A DNA stretch of 64,000 nt, taken from Achromobacter mucicolens. GTDB taxonomy: Bacteria > Pseudomonadota > Gammaproteobacteria > Burkholderiales > Burkholderiaceae_B. A program made the translations under genes and the position numbers. Under the pieces are notes generated by a model. It had not been told where the DNA came from, made no database searches, and saw only the letters and a list, made by a program, of their open reading frames with translations. The DNA lies in NCBI RefSeq assembly GCF_902859725.1, contig NZ_CADIJP010000011.1, positions 1 through 64,000 on the forward strand, read 5' to 3'. Below, one piece after another: positions 9,108-17,875 of this stretch; the first letter of the stretch is position 1; the number at the start of each line of letters is the position of its first letter.

Positions 9108-10472
9108 ATGACCCAGACTAGCGTACGCATGATGTCGGCCAGCGGCATCCTGGGCTACGGGTTTCCGGAAGCCTCGATCAAGGCCGCCATGGAACTCAAG
9201 CCCCATATGGTCGGCGTGGATGGCGGCTCCAGCGACCCCGGGCCGCATTACCTGGGGTCCGGCAAGACCTTGAACTCGCGCATGGCCATGAAGCGCGATC
9301 TGTCGCTGCTGCTGCGCGCGGCCATCGCCAACGGCATTCCGATGATGGTGGGCACCTGCGGCGGCGCCGGGGGCGAGCCCCACCTGCAGGCCTGCGCCGA
9401 CATCGTGCGGGAGATCGCCCGCGAGCATGACCTGCATTTCAAGATGGCGCTGATTCATGCCGAGCAGGACCCGGCGGAGATCAGGCAGGCGCTGTTCGAG
9501 GACCGCATCCGCGCGCTCGGCACGGCGGGTCCCTTGACCGCGGAGGATGTCGATGAAGCCGTGCGCATCGTCGGCATGATGGGGCCGGAACCCTATCGCA
9601 AGGCCCTGGCCGAAGGCGCGCAGGTGATCCTGGGAGGACGCGGCACGGATCCGGCGCCGTGGGTGGCGCTGGCCATGCATCACGGGCTGCCGGCGGCGCC
9701 AGCCTGGTACGCCGGCAAGATGCTGGAATGCGCGTGCAATGCGGCGATTCCGAAGAAGCACGATTGCCTGATGGTCACGGTGGGCGAGGACTACGTGGAG
9801 GCCGAGCCGCTCAATCCGGAGCTGCGCTGCACGCCGTTGTCGGTGGCGGTGCAGGCTTTGCACGAGAATGCGAGTCCGGTGTTGCGGTATGAGCCGGGCG
9901 GTTGCGTCGACACGCGCGATTGCGAGATCCGCGCGGTGTCGGACCGCCGCGTCCGGATCACCGGCATGAAGTGGGAACCCGAGCGCTACACCATCAAGCT
10001 CGAAGGCGTGAAGCGGGCGGGCTTCAGCGCGGTGGCCTTTGCCGCCACGCGGGATCCGGGGCTGATCGGTCAGGCCGCCACCTTCCTGGACTTTGTCCGC
10101 GCTTCCACCGCCACAAAGGTCGCCGCGCTGGGGTTGGCGCCCGAGGACTGGCAGCTCGTTCTCAGGGTGTACGGCGCGGATGGGGTGATGGGGGCGTGGG
10201 AGCCCAACCCGGATTTCAGGCCGCAGGAGCTTGCCATTGTCGCGGAGGTCGTGGGCAAGACGCAGGAGATTGCCAACGCCGCGCTGTCGCTGGCGCGCGT
10301 GACGCTCTTGCATTCGGACTTTCCGGGGCGCATGTGCCGAGAGGGAAACATGGCCTTTCCGTTCTCGCCTTCAGATATCGAGCGCGGCCCGATCTACGAG
10401 TTCTTCATGCAGCACGTGATCGAAGTGGCGGATCCGCTCAGCTTGTTTCCCATTGAATACGAAACCGTCTGA
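9108..10472 (+). CDS. AtuA-like protein (acyclic terpene utilisation family, DUF1446)
   Basis: A 454-residue soluble protein of the DUF1446/AtuA family. Its hallmarks are an N-terminal SASGILGYGFPEASI, then DGGSSDPGPHYLGSGKT, GTCGGAGGEPHL, and VILGGRGTDPAPW. AtuA of Pseudomonas is needed for citronellol and geraniol use, but the biochemical role of the family is not settled and many members lie in unrelated acid-catabolism clusters. The start ATG 9108 is 11 bases after the monooxygenase stop. The stop overlaps the ATG of the DUF4387 gene, so the two are probably translated together. Here it is linked to a monooxygenase and a Liv importer, with no CoA carboxylase (AtuC/AtuF) in sight. Confidence 0.82.
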   Translation: MTQTSVRMMSASGILGYGFPEASIKAAMELKPHMVGVDGGSSDPGPHYLGSGKTLNSRMAMKRDLSLLLRAAIANGIPMMVGTCGGAGGEPHLQACADIVREIAREHDLHFKMALIHAEQDPAEIRQALFEDRIRALGTAGPLTAEDVDEAVRIVGMMGPEPYRKALAEGAQVILGGRGTDPAPWVALAMHHGLPAAPAWYAGKMLECACNAAIPKKHDCLMVTVGEDYVEAEPLNPELRCTPLSVAVQALHENASPVLRYEPGGCVDTRDCEIRAVSDRRVRITGMKWEPERYTIKLEGVKRAGFSAVAFAATRDPGLIGQAATFLDFVRASTATKVAALGLAPEDWQLVLRVYGADGVMGAWEPNPDFRPQELAIVAEVVGKTQEIANAALSLARVTLLHSDFPGRMCREGNMAFPFSPSDIERGPIYEFFMQHVIEVADPLSLFPIEYETV

Positions 10473-10801
10473 TGACGAGGGCAGCCGACATGGTCAGACT
10501 GAAAGACATCGCCAAGGCCTGCAAGAGCAAGAACGCCGGGCCTTTTTCCATCACGCTGGACATCATGTTCGACGACGCGGCGCTGTTCGAACGCGTGCGC
10601 GCCACGGGCGTCGTGAGCGCGGCGTTGATCGCGCGGCTGTATGGCGTGCGCGAAGCGGACGTGCTCTTCACCGAATATCCGCCCGCCCTGGCGTGGAAGG
10701 CGACCCTGCCGCGGCCGGTGGCCTCGGGCGCGGTGGGAGACGTGGATGTGTACGGCGCGCAGCAGCATGCGCCGTTGCTGGATATCGAAATACCGCTGTG
10801 A
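10472..10801 (+). CDS. DUF4387 protein, partner of the AtuA-like protein
   Basis: A 109-residue protein with the DUF4387 pattern: LKDIAKACKSKNAGPFSITLDIMFDD near the start and ALAWKATLPRPVASGAVGDVDVYGAQQHAP at the end. DUF4387 is often encoded directly after, or fused to, DUF1446 proteins, which suggests a two-subunit enzyme. The ATG shares bases with the upstream TGA (ATGA). An internal ATG at 10490 would give a more typical N-terminus. Function is unknown. Confidence 0.75.
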   Translation: MTRAADMVRLKDIAKACKSKNAGPFSITLDIMFDDAALFERVRATGVVSAALIARLYGVREADVLFTEYPPALAWKATLPRPVASGAVGDVDVYGAQQHAPLLDIEIPL

Positions 10802-10883
10802 CGCTGGCGGACATCCACGGCCGTCCCACGCGCACAGCGCCTGTTGTTCCCGCATTCACTACACAAAAATACAGGAGAGAGAC

Positions 10884-12059
10884 ATGAATCGAGTTTTCAA
10901 GGTGATGCTGCCCCTAACGCTTGCTTTGCCCGCCGCGGCGATGGCGCAAGACACGCTCAAGATCGGCGCGCTGGTGACGCTGTCGGGCGCGGGCGCCGCG
11001 TGGGGCCAGGCGCTGCTGTACGGCGCCGAGCTGGCCGCCGACGACGTCAATGCGCAGGGTGGCCTGGAGGTGGGCGGCAAGAAGTACAAGATCAGCGTCA
11101 TCCCCTATGACGACAAGTACCAGTCCGCCGAGGCCGTCACGGCCGCCAACCGCCTGGTCAGCGACGACAAGGTCAAGTACATCATCGGCCCCATGGGTTC
11201 CGCGCCCGCGCTCGCCGTCCAGCCGGTCACGGAGCGCGAGAAGGTCATCATCATGACGCTGGGCTTCACCAACAAGGCGCTCAGCCCGGAAAAGCCGTAT
11301 TCGTTCCGGCCCAACCTGACGACCGAGGAGACCGCCCCGCCCATCATCGCGTGGCTGGTCAAGCGCTTTTCCCTGAAAAAGGTCGGCGGGCTGTTTCCGA
11401 ACGACGAATCGGGCCAGCAGATTTCAAACGACCTGGCCAAGGCATACGAGAAGGCGGGCGCGGCGCTTTCCAGCAAGGAGTTCTTCGAGCGCCAGCGGGT
11501 GGACATGGTGCCGCTTTTGACGCGGATGATCAGCTCGGGGATCGACGCCATCGAGCTGGACGGAAACTCGCCCGCGACGGCGGGCATGATCGTGCGGCAG
11601 GCGCGCGAGCTGGGCTTCAAGGGGCCCATTGTGCGCAATGGCGGTCCCGCGACGCCCGAGATCGTGGCGGTGGCGGGCAAGGCGGCGACCGAGGGCATGA
11701 TGGTCACCTCGCTGCAGGACCCGGACAACAAGGAAGTCGCGAATTACGCCCAGCGCTATCAGGACAAGTACAAGAAGAACATGAACGGGTTCAGCCCGGC
11801 GTTCTACGACGGCACACACATGCTGTTCAAGGCCATGCAGAACGCAGGCACTGTCGCGGACAGCACCAAGGTGCGCGACGAGCTTGCCAAGCTGAAGGAC
11901 TACAAGGGCATCCAGGGCGTCGTCAACTGGAGCGGCAAGGCTCGCTACGGCATCGACCATCAGGTGGCGTCGCCGTTCTTCATCTCCGAGGTCCGCAATG
12001 GCCAGGAAGTGACGGTGGCGCGGTGCGATATCGACAAGTGCGTCGATATCCAGAAATGA
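10884..12059 (+). CDS. Liv-type ABC transporter substrate-binding protein
   Basis: A 391-residue periplasmic receptor with a clear signal peptide (MNRVFKVMLPLTLALPAAAMAQD, cleavage after AMA). The mature protein follows the type-1 periplasmic-binding fold of branched-chain amino-acid receptors: LKIGALVTLSGAGAAWGQ, GAELAADDVNAQGGLEVGG, then YIIGPMGSAPALAVQP. The ribosome site aggaga lies just upstream. It is followed by two permeases and two ATPases, so the importer is complete. Receptors of this family also take up aromatic and organic acids and amides. Given the monooxygenase/AtuA neighbours, the ligand is more likely the catabolic substrate than leucine. Confidence 0.88.
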   Translation: MNRVFKVMLPLTLALPAAAMAQDTLKIGALVTLSGAGAAWGQALLYGAELAADDVNAQGGLEVGGKKYKISVIPYDDKYQSAEAVTAANRLVSDDKVKYIIGPMGSAPALAVQPVTEREKVIIMTLGFTNKALSPEKPYSFRPNLTTEETAPPIIAWLVKRFSLKKVGGLFPNDESGQQISNDLAKAYEKAGAALSSKEFFERQRVDMVPLLTRMISSGIDAIELDGNSPATAGMIVRQARELGFKGPIVRNGGPATPEIVAVAGKAATEGMMVTSLQDPDNKEVANYAQRYQDKYKKNMNGFSPAFYDGTHMLFKAMQNAGTVADSTKVRDELAKLKDYKGIQGVVNWSGKARYGIDHQVASPFFISEVRNGQEVTVARCDIDKCVDIQK

Positions 12060-12077
12060 GCGGACGGAGGCGATTCC

Positions 12078-12941
12078 ATGTCCAACTTGTTATCCCAGGC
12101 GCTGGTAAACGGCGTCATCATTGGCCTGCTTTACTTGCTGATGGCAGTGGGCTTCACGCTGGTGTTCGGCGTGATGCGGGTCGTGAACTTCGCGCATGGC
12201 CAGTTCTACATGGTCGGGGCCTTTGCGACCTATGTGCTGATGAGTCACTGGCAGGCGCCTTTCCTGCTGGCCTTGCTGGGCGCCTTTGTCGTGACGGCGG
12301 CGTTGGGCTGGCTGGTGGAGTGGGCGGTGCTCAAGCCATTCCGGCACGACGAGCTGAACGGCATGATCGCGACCATCGGCGTGGCCATGATCCTGCAGTC
12401 GGTGGCGCTGGTGGTGTTTGGCCCGGACTCGCAGATCATGCCGCAGGTGGCCGAAGGCGTGTTTCATCTCGGCACGGTGATCATCCCGGCGTCGCGGCTG
12501 TACGTGGCGGTCTGCTCGGTGATCGTGCTGGCGGTGCTGTACGTCTTCCTTATCCATACGCGTCAGGGCAAGGCGTTGCGGGCAGCGGTGCAGGACATGG
12601 AGATCGCGACGGCGCAGGGCGTGCGGGCCAAACTGATGTACCCGCTGGGCTTCAGCATCGGCGTGGGCCTTGCGGCAATTGCGGGGGCGTTGATGGCGCC
12701 GCTGTTCTCCGTGTCGCCCTTCATCGGCAGCACGCCGCTGCTCAAGGCCTTCATCGTGGTGATCCTGGGTGGATTGGGCAGCGTGCCCGGCGCGGCGGCA
12801 GCGAGCCTGCTGCTGGGGGTGTCGGAAAGCCTGGCCAGTTCGTTCATGAGCAACAGCCTCGCGGAAATCCTGATCTTCGCGCTGGTGATGGGTATTCTGG
12901 TGCTGCGGCCCGCCGGGCTGCTGGGCAAGGCGGAGGCGTGA
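12078..12941 (+). CDS. livH: Branched-chain amino-acid-type ABC permease (LivH family)
   Basis: A 287-residue integral membrane protein with about eight hydrophobic helices. The typical LivH opening is QALVNGVIIGLLYLLMAVGF, followed by VFGVMRVVNFAHGQFYMVGAF. The conserved cytoplasmic EAA-like loop sits around RQGKALRAAVQDMEIA. It forms the channel with the next gene. It lies 18 bases after the receptor gene and one base before livM. Confidence 0.9.
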   Translation: MSNLLSQALVNGVIIGLLYLLMAVGFTLVFGVMRVVNFAHGQFYMVGAFATYVLMSHWQAPFLLALLGAFVVTAALGWLVEWAVLKPFRHDELNGMIATIGVAMILQSVALVVFGPDSQIMPQVAEGVFHLGTVIIPASRLYVAVCSVIVLAVLYVFLIHTRQGKALRAAVQDMEIATAQGVRAKLMYPLGFSIGVGLAAIAGALMAPLFSVSPFIGSTPLLKAFIVVILGGLGSVPGAAAASLLLGVSESLASSFMSNSLAEILIFALVMGILVLRPAGLLGKAEA

Positions 12942-12942
12942 G

Positions 12943-13950
12943 ATGGATATGAGCAAAGCCGTATTGCCGCAGATGCCGCCAGCCACGGCGCAAGGGACGA
13001 TCCGCGGGGCCGCCGCGCCCCAGCCGCTGGGAGCGGCGGGCCTGCTGGGCCTGGCGGTCCTGGCCTGCATACCGTTTTTTCTGAACCAGGCGTTCACCTA
13101 TCACCTGGCCATCTTCATCTGCATCAACACCATCGTGGTGACGTCGTTGTCGGTGCTGGCAAGAGCGGGGCAGGTGTCGCTATGCCATGGCGCCTTGGCC
13201 GGTGTCGGGGCATATGCGTCGGTGTTCTGCGTCAAGGGGCTGGGGCTGCCCTTCGCCATGGGAGTCGTGGCTGCGATGGTGGCGGCAGGATGCGTCGCCT
13301 ACCTGCTCGGGCGCATCGTGCTGCGATTGCAGGGGGTGTACTTCGTGCTGGTGACCTTCGCATTCGGGGAGCTGCTGCGCCTGGTGCTGCTCGAGTTCGG
13401 CGACGTCACCGGCGGCGCCAACGGCATCACCAACATTCCGGCCGCGTCAATTGCCGGCTACGTGTTCCTGGAAAAGCCCGCGTTCTACGCGCTGGCGGCG
13501 GCGATCGCCATCGCGGTGCTGGCGTTCTTCAAGTGGTTCTATGCCTCCCCGGCGGGCGAGGCGGTGGACGCGGTGGGCGAGAACCCGGCGCTGGCCGAGT
13601 CCAGCGGCATCGGTGTGCGCCGTACGCAGCTGTTCGCGTTCACGCTGGCAAGTGTCTTTGCCGGCCTGGGCGGCGCGCTGCTGGCTCATTACGTCGGGTA
13701 CATCTCGCCGGAGTCGTTCAACATGAACCTGTCGGTCGCGCTCATCATCATGATGGTGGTCGGCGGGCGCAGGTACCTGCTGGGCGGGCTGGTGGGCGCG
13801 CTGGTGATGACGCCGCTGCCCGAGCTCTTTCGCGGCGCCGTGGAGTCGCAGGACATCCTGTACGGCGTGGCGTTGATACTCATGTTGCGGTTCTTGCCGC
13901 AGGGGCTGGCCGGCATGCGCCTGCCAGGAAAAGGGAGGAAGCAGGCATGA
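12943..13950 (+). CDS. livM: Branched-chain amino-acid-type ABC permease (LivM family)
   Basis: A 335-residue membrane protein, second permease of the importer. It has a 30-residue polar N-terminal extension before the first helix, then SLCHGALAGVGAYAS (the LivM equivalent of the NFAHG segment), GVYFVLVTFAFGELLRL and a C-terminal GGRRYLLGGLVGALVMTPLPE. The start is one base after livH and its stop overlaps the livG start. Confidence 0.9.
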   Translation: MDMSKAVLPQMPPATAQGTIRGAAAPQPLGAAGLLGLAVLACIPFFLNQAFTYHLAIFICINTIVVTSLSVLARAGQVSLCHGALAGVGAYASVFCVKGLGLPFAMGVVAAMVAAGCVAYLLGRIVLRLQGVYFVLVTFAFGELLRLVLLEFGDVTGGANGITNIPAASIAGYVFLEKPAFYALAAAIAIAVLAFFKWFYASPAGEAVDAVGENPALAESSGIGVRRTQLFAFTLASVFAGLGGALLAHYVGYISPESFNMNLSVALIIMMVVGGRRYLLGGLVGALVMTPLPELFRGAVESQDILYGVALILMLRFLPQGLAGMRLPGKGRKQA

Positions 13951-14744
13951 CGACGGCGACAAATACGCGGCCGCTGCTTGAAGTCAGGGGCCTGTCCAAG
14001 CGGTTCGGCGGCCTGCAGGCGGTAAGCGGCCTCGACCTGCATGTGGCGCGTGAGGAGGTGGTCGGATTGATCGGCCCGAACGGCGCCGGCAAGAGCACCG
14101 CGTTCAACCTCATCAGCGGCACGCTGATTCCCTCGTCAGGGCAGGTGATCCTGGAGGGGGCGGACATCACGGGCAAGGCGCCCAGCGCAGTCGTGCGGCG
14201 GGGGCTTGCCCGCACCTTCCAATCCACCTCGGTCTACCAGGGCGCGACGGTGGCGCAGAACCTGCTGCGCGGCGCGCTGTCGACGCTGCCCGGTTCGGTG
14301 TGGACCCATGTGTTCAGCACCCGGGCGCGCAAGGCCGCGTTGCAGCGGGTGGCGCGGGACGTGGACGAGATCCTCGAACTGTCCGGGCTCGGTCCGTACC
14401 GGGACGTTGCGGCCGGCGGGCTGGCCTACGGGGATCAGAAGCTGCTGGGCGTGGCGATCGGCTTCGCAACCAATCCCAAGATCCTGCTGCTGGATGAGCC
14501 GGCTGCGGGGCTGAACGGCGAGGAGTGCGCCGAGCTGGGCCGGCTGCTGCAGCGGTTGCGCACGCATCGCGGCATCTCTGTGCTGTTCGTGGAGCATCAC
14601 ATGGCAGTCGTGATGGAGCTTTGCCATCGCATCTACGTGCTGGTCCAGGGACGCAAGATCGCCGAAGGCACGCCGCAGGAGATCCAATCCAATCCCGCCG
14701 TCATCGAAGCCTATCTGGGAGCGCCCGACTATGCCCATGCTTGA
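13947..14744 (+). CDS. livG: Liv-type ABC transporter ATPase (LivG family)
   Basis: A 265-residue ATP-binding subunit. Walker A is GPNGAGKST (about residues 45-53), the Q-loop region contains RTFQSTSVYQGATVAQNLL, and Walker B is KILLLDEPAAGLN followed by VLFVEHHMAVVME. The signature motif is degenerate (AGGLAYGDQKLLGVAIGF), with AYGDQ where LSYGEQ or LSGGQ is usual in LivG; this is a common LivG feature. ATG 13947 overlaps the livM stop, and the gene overlaps livF by 14 bases. Confidence 0.9.
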   Translation: MTTATNTRPLLEVRGLSKRFGGLQAVSGLDLHVAREEVVGLIGPNGAGKSTAFNLISGTLIPSSGQVILEGADITGKAPSAVVRRGLARTFQSTSVYQGATVAQNLLRGALSTLPGSVWTHVFSTRARKAALQRVARDVDEILELSGLGPYRDVAAGGLAYGDQKLLGVAIGFATNPKILLLDEPAAGLNGEECAELGRLLQRLRTHRGISVLFVEHHMAVVMELCHRIYVLVQGRKIAEGTPQEIQSNPAVIEAYLGAPDYAHA

Positions 14745-15444
14745 AGCGCAATCCATTGCCGTGCGCTATGGCCAGCTCGAGGCCGTGCACGACGTGTCGC
14801 TGCATGTCGGCGACGGCGAGATCGTGGCGCTGGTGGGGTCCAACGGCGCCGGCAAGTCCACGACGCTCAAGGCGATGATGGGGCTGAAGACGCTGGCGCG
14901 CGGCGACTTGCGCTGGGACGGCCAGTCGATTGCCGCCATGCCGGCCGCCGGCCGCGTTGCGCGGGGCATCGCGCTCTCGCCCGAGGGGCGGCGGCTGTTC
15001 CCGCGGATGTCGGTCATGGACAATCTGGAGCTGGGCGCCTACACCACGCGCTGCGCGGCCACGCGCCGGCGCACGCTGGACATGATCTACGGATTGTTCC
15101 CCCGTGTGCAGGAGCGGCGCGCGCAAATGGCCGGATCGCTGTCGGGCGGCGAACAGCAGATGGTGGCGATCGGACGGGCGCTCATGGCCCAACCGAAACT
15201 GCTGTTGCTGGACGAGCCTTCGCTCGGGCTCGCGCCGAAGGTGGTCGCGGAGATCGCGCACGCGGTCGAGCACCTGAACCGGGAATCCGGGCTGTCGATC
15301 GTGCTGGTGGAGCAGAACGCCCGGCTGGCCATGCGGCTGTCGCACCGGGCCTATGTGCTGGAACGCGGTGAAATCGTGCGCACCGGAACGGGCCAGGAAC
15401 TTCTCGAAGACGATTTCGTGAGACAAGCCTATCTTGGCGTATAA
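14731..15444 (+). CDS. livF: Liv-type ABC transporter ATPase (LivF family)
   Basis: A 237-residue ATPase with Walker A GSNGAGKST, the LivF block GIALSPEGRRLFPRMSVMDNLELGAY, signature LSGGEQQM and Walker B LLLLDEPSLGLAP. It pairs with LivG to power the importer. The start lies 14 bases inside livG, so the two are translationally coupled. Confidence 0.9.
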   Translation: MPMLEAQSIAVRYGQLEAVHDVSLHVGDGEIVALVGSNGAGKSTTLKAMMGLKTLARGDLRWDGQSIAAMPAAGRVARGIALSPEGRRLFPRMSVMDNLELGAYTTRCAATRRRTLDMIYGLFPRVQERRAQMAGSLSGGEQQMVAIGRALMAQPKLLLLDEPSLGLAPKVVAEIAHAVEHLNRESGLSIVLVEQNARLAMRLSHRAYVLERGEIVRTGTGQELLEDDFVRQAYLGV

Positions 15445-15465
15445 GGGCGTAGGAGGCGCCCGGCC

Positions 15466-16269
15466 ATGACCAACAACTTACCCTGCTATGAGGTCTACGC
15501 GCTGCGTTACGCGCGCATGACCCGTCCGGCCTCGCACAACTTCATCCTGCATGATGCGCACGATGGCACGGTGGACATGGATTTCTACGTGTGGCTGATC
15601 AAGCTGGGCGACACCGCGATTCTGGTGGACACCGGCTTCGGCGAGCGCGGCGCGTTGCAGCGCGGCCGGCCGCTGGACGGATGCCCAATCGAGGCGCTGC
15701 GCCATCTTGGCGTGCGGCCCGAACAGATCCAGGACGTCATCCTGACGCACCTGCATTGGGATCATTCGGGCAACCTGGACAAGCTGCCCAACGCGCGATT
15801 CCACCTGCAGGAGGCCGAAGCGGCGTTCGCGACGGGCCCCTGCATGTGCCAGCCGGTGCTGCGCCGCGCCTTCGCGGTCGAAGACGTGTGCGAGTTCGTG
15901 CGGCGGCTGTACGAGGATCGGGTGGAATTCCACGACGGCGACGACGAGTTGCAGCCCGGCATCGAGCTCCTGCACATCGGCGGCCATACCAAGGGGCTGC
16001 AGGCGGTGCGGGTGCACACGGCGCGTGGCTGGGTGGTGCTGGCTTCCGACGCGGCGCATTATTACGACAACGCGACGCTGAAGCTGCCGTTTCCGGTGGT
16101 GGTGGACGTGGAACAGATGCTGGCCGGGCATAAGCGCCTGCTGAAGCTGGCCGGTTCGGTCAGCCATTTCGTGCCGGGACATGATCCGCTGGTGCTCAAG
16201 CGCTATCCCCGGTTGTCCGGCGATCTGCCTCTGCCGGTCGCCGTTCTGCACGAGAATCCTTCGGACTGA
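15466..16269 (+). CDS. MBL-fold metallo-hydrolase (AHL-lactonase-like)
   Basis: A 267-residue metallo-beta-lactamase-fold hydrolase. It carries the metal motif HLHWDH (in VILTHLHWDHSGNL), a later His in LLHIGGHTKGLQ, and Asp in VLASDAAHYYDN, so the two-metal site looks complete. The overall pattern is that of the N-acyl-homoserine-lactonase group, but in this setting (after a Liv importer and before an MmgE/PrpD gene) hydrolysis of a lactone or ester in the catabolic route is as likely as quorum quenching. It starts 21 bases after livF and is probably in the same operon. Confidence 0.82.
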   Translation: MTNNLPCYEVYALRYARMTRPASHNFILHDAHDGTVDMDFYVWLIKLGDTAILVDTGFGERGALQRGRPLDGCPIEALRHLGVRPEQIQDVILTHLHWDHSGNLDKLPNARFHLQEAEAAFATGPCMCQPVLRRAFAVEDVCEFVRRLYEDRVEFHDGDDELQPGIELLHIGGHTKGLQAVRVHTARGWVVLASDAAHYYDNATLKLPFPVVVDVEQMLAGHKRLLKLAGSVSHFVPGHDPLVLKRYPRLSGDLPLPVAVLHENPSD

Positions 16270-16329
16270 ATTCACGCATGGCGCGCCCGCGCGGCGTGCC
16301 CACCTATCTCTTTGGGACCCCTTGCCACC

Positions 16330-17733
16330 ATGCATGCACCTTCCAATCTTCGGGCGCCGTCTTCCAGCCTTGCGCTCGGACTCGCCCGCTTTGCGCGCGG
16401 CCTCACGCTCGAATCGCTTCCAGCTGCGGTGCGCGAAAAATCGCTGCTCCACATCATCGATGCCATCGGGCTGGGCATCGCCGCGCATCAATTCGACTTC
16501 TCCGGGCCGGGGCTGGCCGGCATTCGCGCGGCCGGCGCGACGGGCGACGCCACCGTGATCGGCGGCGGCCCGGCGCTTTCCCCGCGCGACGCGGCCATGG
16601 CCAACGGCTACCTGATGCACGGGCTGGATTTCGACGACACGCATCCCGGCGCCATCGTGCACCCGTCGGTGGCCTGCCTGCCGGCGGCATTGGCGCTCGC
16701 CGAGACCCGCGGCATGCGCTGGGGCGAACTGCTGACCGCGTATGCCATCGGTATGGAGACTGCCATCCGGCTGGGGCGATCCGTCAAGGGCGGCTTTCAC
16801 CACGGCGGCTACCACGCGACGGGCGTGGTGTCGCACTTCAGCTCGGCGCTGGTGGCGGGCAAGCTTCTGGGCCTGACGGAAGACCAGCTTGTGGCGGCGC
16901 AGGGCATCGCGGCAAGCACCGCCTCGGGCGTGCAGGTTTTCCTGGAGGACGGCGCCTGGACCAAGCGGCTGCACCCTGGTTGGGGTGCCTTTGCCGGCAT
17001 TACCGCCGCGCAGATGGCGCAGGCCGGCTTCTTCGGGCCGCGCCGGCCTTACGAGGGACAGTTCGGCCTGTACGAGACCCACATGCAGGCCCGCGCAGAC
17101 CAAGTGGATGCCGACTCGGTCATCAGCGCGCTGGGCCATGAATGGACGCTGCTCGAGACGTCGATCAAGCCCTATCCGGTATGCCATTTCATCCACGGCT
17201 GCGCCGAAGCGGCGTTGCGGCTCCAGGCCTCCATCCAGGATGCCGGCCGCATCCGCTCGGTCGCCTGCGAGCTGCCTGCGCCCACGCTGCCCATCGTGGC
17301 CGAGCCCGCACACATCAAGACCCGGCCCCGCAGCGACTACGACGCCAAGTTCAGCGTGCAATTCGTCGTGGCCGCCTGCCTGGCGCTGGGCCGCTTCACG
17401 CTTCATGAATTGGCGCCCGCCCGGTTGGCGGATCCCGAGCTGTTATCGCTGGCGGGACGCACCACCTGCCGCGCCCAGGAAGTCACGGCGTTCCCGAAGT
17501 ACTTTTCGGGCGCGGTAACGGTCACGCTGCACGACGGCACGCAACTGCGCGAAGCCGTGCCCATCAATCTGGGCAGCGGCGATCGCGCGCTGCGCCAGGC
17601 CGACATCGTCGACAAGTTCCGCGCCAATGCCGGCCTCACGCTGCCGGAAGTGCGCACTACGCTGATCCTTGACGCCTTCCTGTCCGCAGAGCCGTCCACC
17701 CCGGTTCGTGACTTGACCAAGCTCCTGGCCTGA
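16330..17733 (+). CDS. MmgE/PrpD family protein
   Basis: A 467-residue member of the MmgE/PrpD family, whose known members are 2-methylcitrate dehydratase and cis-aconitate decarboxylase. Family landmarks are LLHIIDAIGLGIAA, NGYLMHGLDFDDTHPGAIVHPS, the GYHATGVVSHF segment with SKLLGL-like AGKLLGLTEDQ, and KPYPVCHFIHGCAEA near residue 285. No methylcitrate synthase is nearby, so the substrate is probably another hydroxy- or unsaturated acid. ATG 16330 was chosen; an upstream TTG at 16312 is possible. It is followed by a strong hairpin at 17767-17800. Confidence 0.85.
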   Translation: MHAPSNLRAPSSSLALGLARFARGLTLESLPAAVREKSLLHIIDAIGLGIAAHQFDFSGPGLAGIRAAGATGDATVIGGGPALSPRDAAMANGYLMHGLDFDDTHPGAIVHPSVACLPAALALAETRGMRWGELLTAYAIGMETAIRLGRSVKGGFHHGGYHATGVVSHFSSALVAGKLLGLTEDQLVAAQGIAASTASGVQVFLEDGAWTKRLHPGWGAFAGITAAQMAQAGFFGPRRPYEGQFGLYETHMQARADQVDADSVISALGHEWTLLETSIKPYPVCHFIHGCAEAALRLQASIQDAGRIRSVACELPAPTLPIVAEPAHIKTRPRSDYDAKFSVQFVVAACLALGRFTLHELAPARLADPELLSLAGRTTCRAQEVTAFPKYFSGAVTVTLHDGTQLREAVPINLGSGDRALRQADIVDKFRANAGLTLPEVRTTLILDAFLSAEPSTPVRDLTKLLA

Positions 17734-17766
17734 GCGCCGCGCCTGAGACATCGGCGGGATGGGCAA

Positions 17767-17800
17767 GGACGGCTGGCCGCAGTATGCTAGCCAGCCGTCC
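17767..17800 (+). terminator. Strong hairpin after the MmgE/PrpD gene
   Basis: Perfect 11-base arms ggacggctggc (17767-17777) and gccagccgtcc (17790-17800) flank a 12-base loop. It lies 33 bases after the PrpD-family stop and before the LysR gene. There is no T-tract after it. Confidence 0.6.
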
Positions 17801-17875
17801 GATGGCGGCCTCCGCAGGAGGCGCCACGCCCGCCGGCGATTCGCAACGCTGGCCCCAACATGAAGATGTCACGCC

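Noticed and set aside
15466-16269. A dedicated quorum-quenching lactonase
   Set aside because: The fold and metal motif fit, but the catabolic operon context does not support a specific AHL substrate, so I kept the general MBL-fold call.
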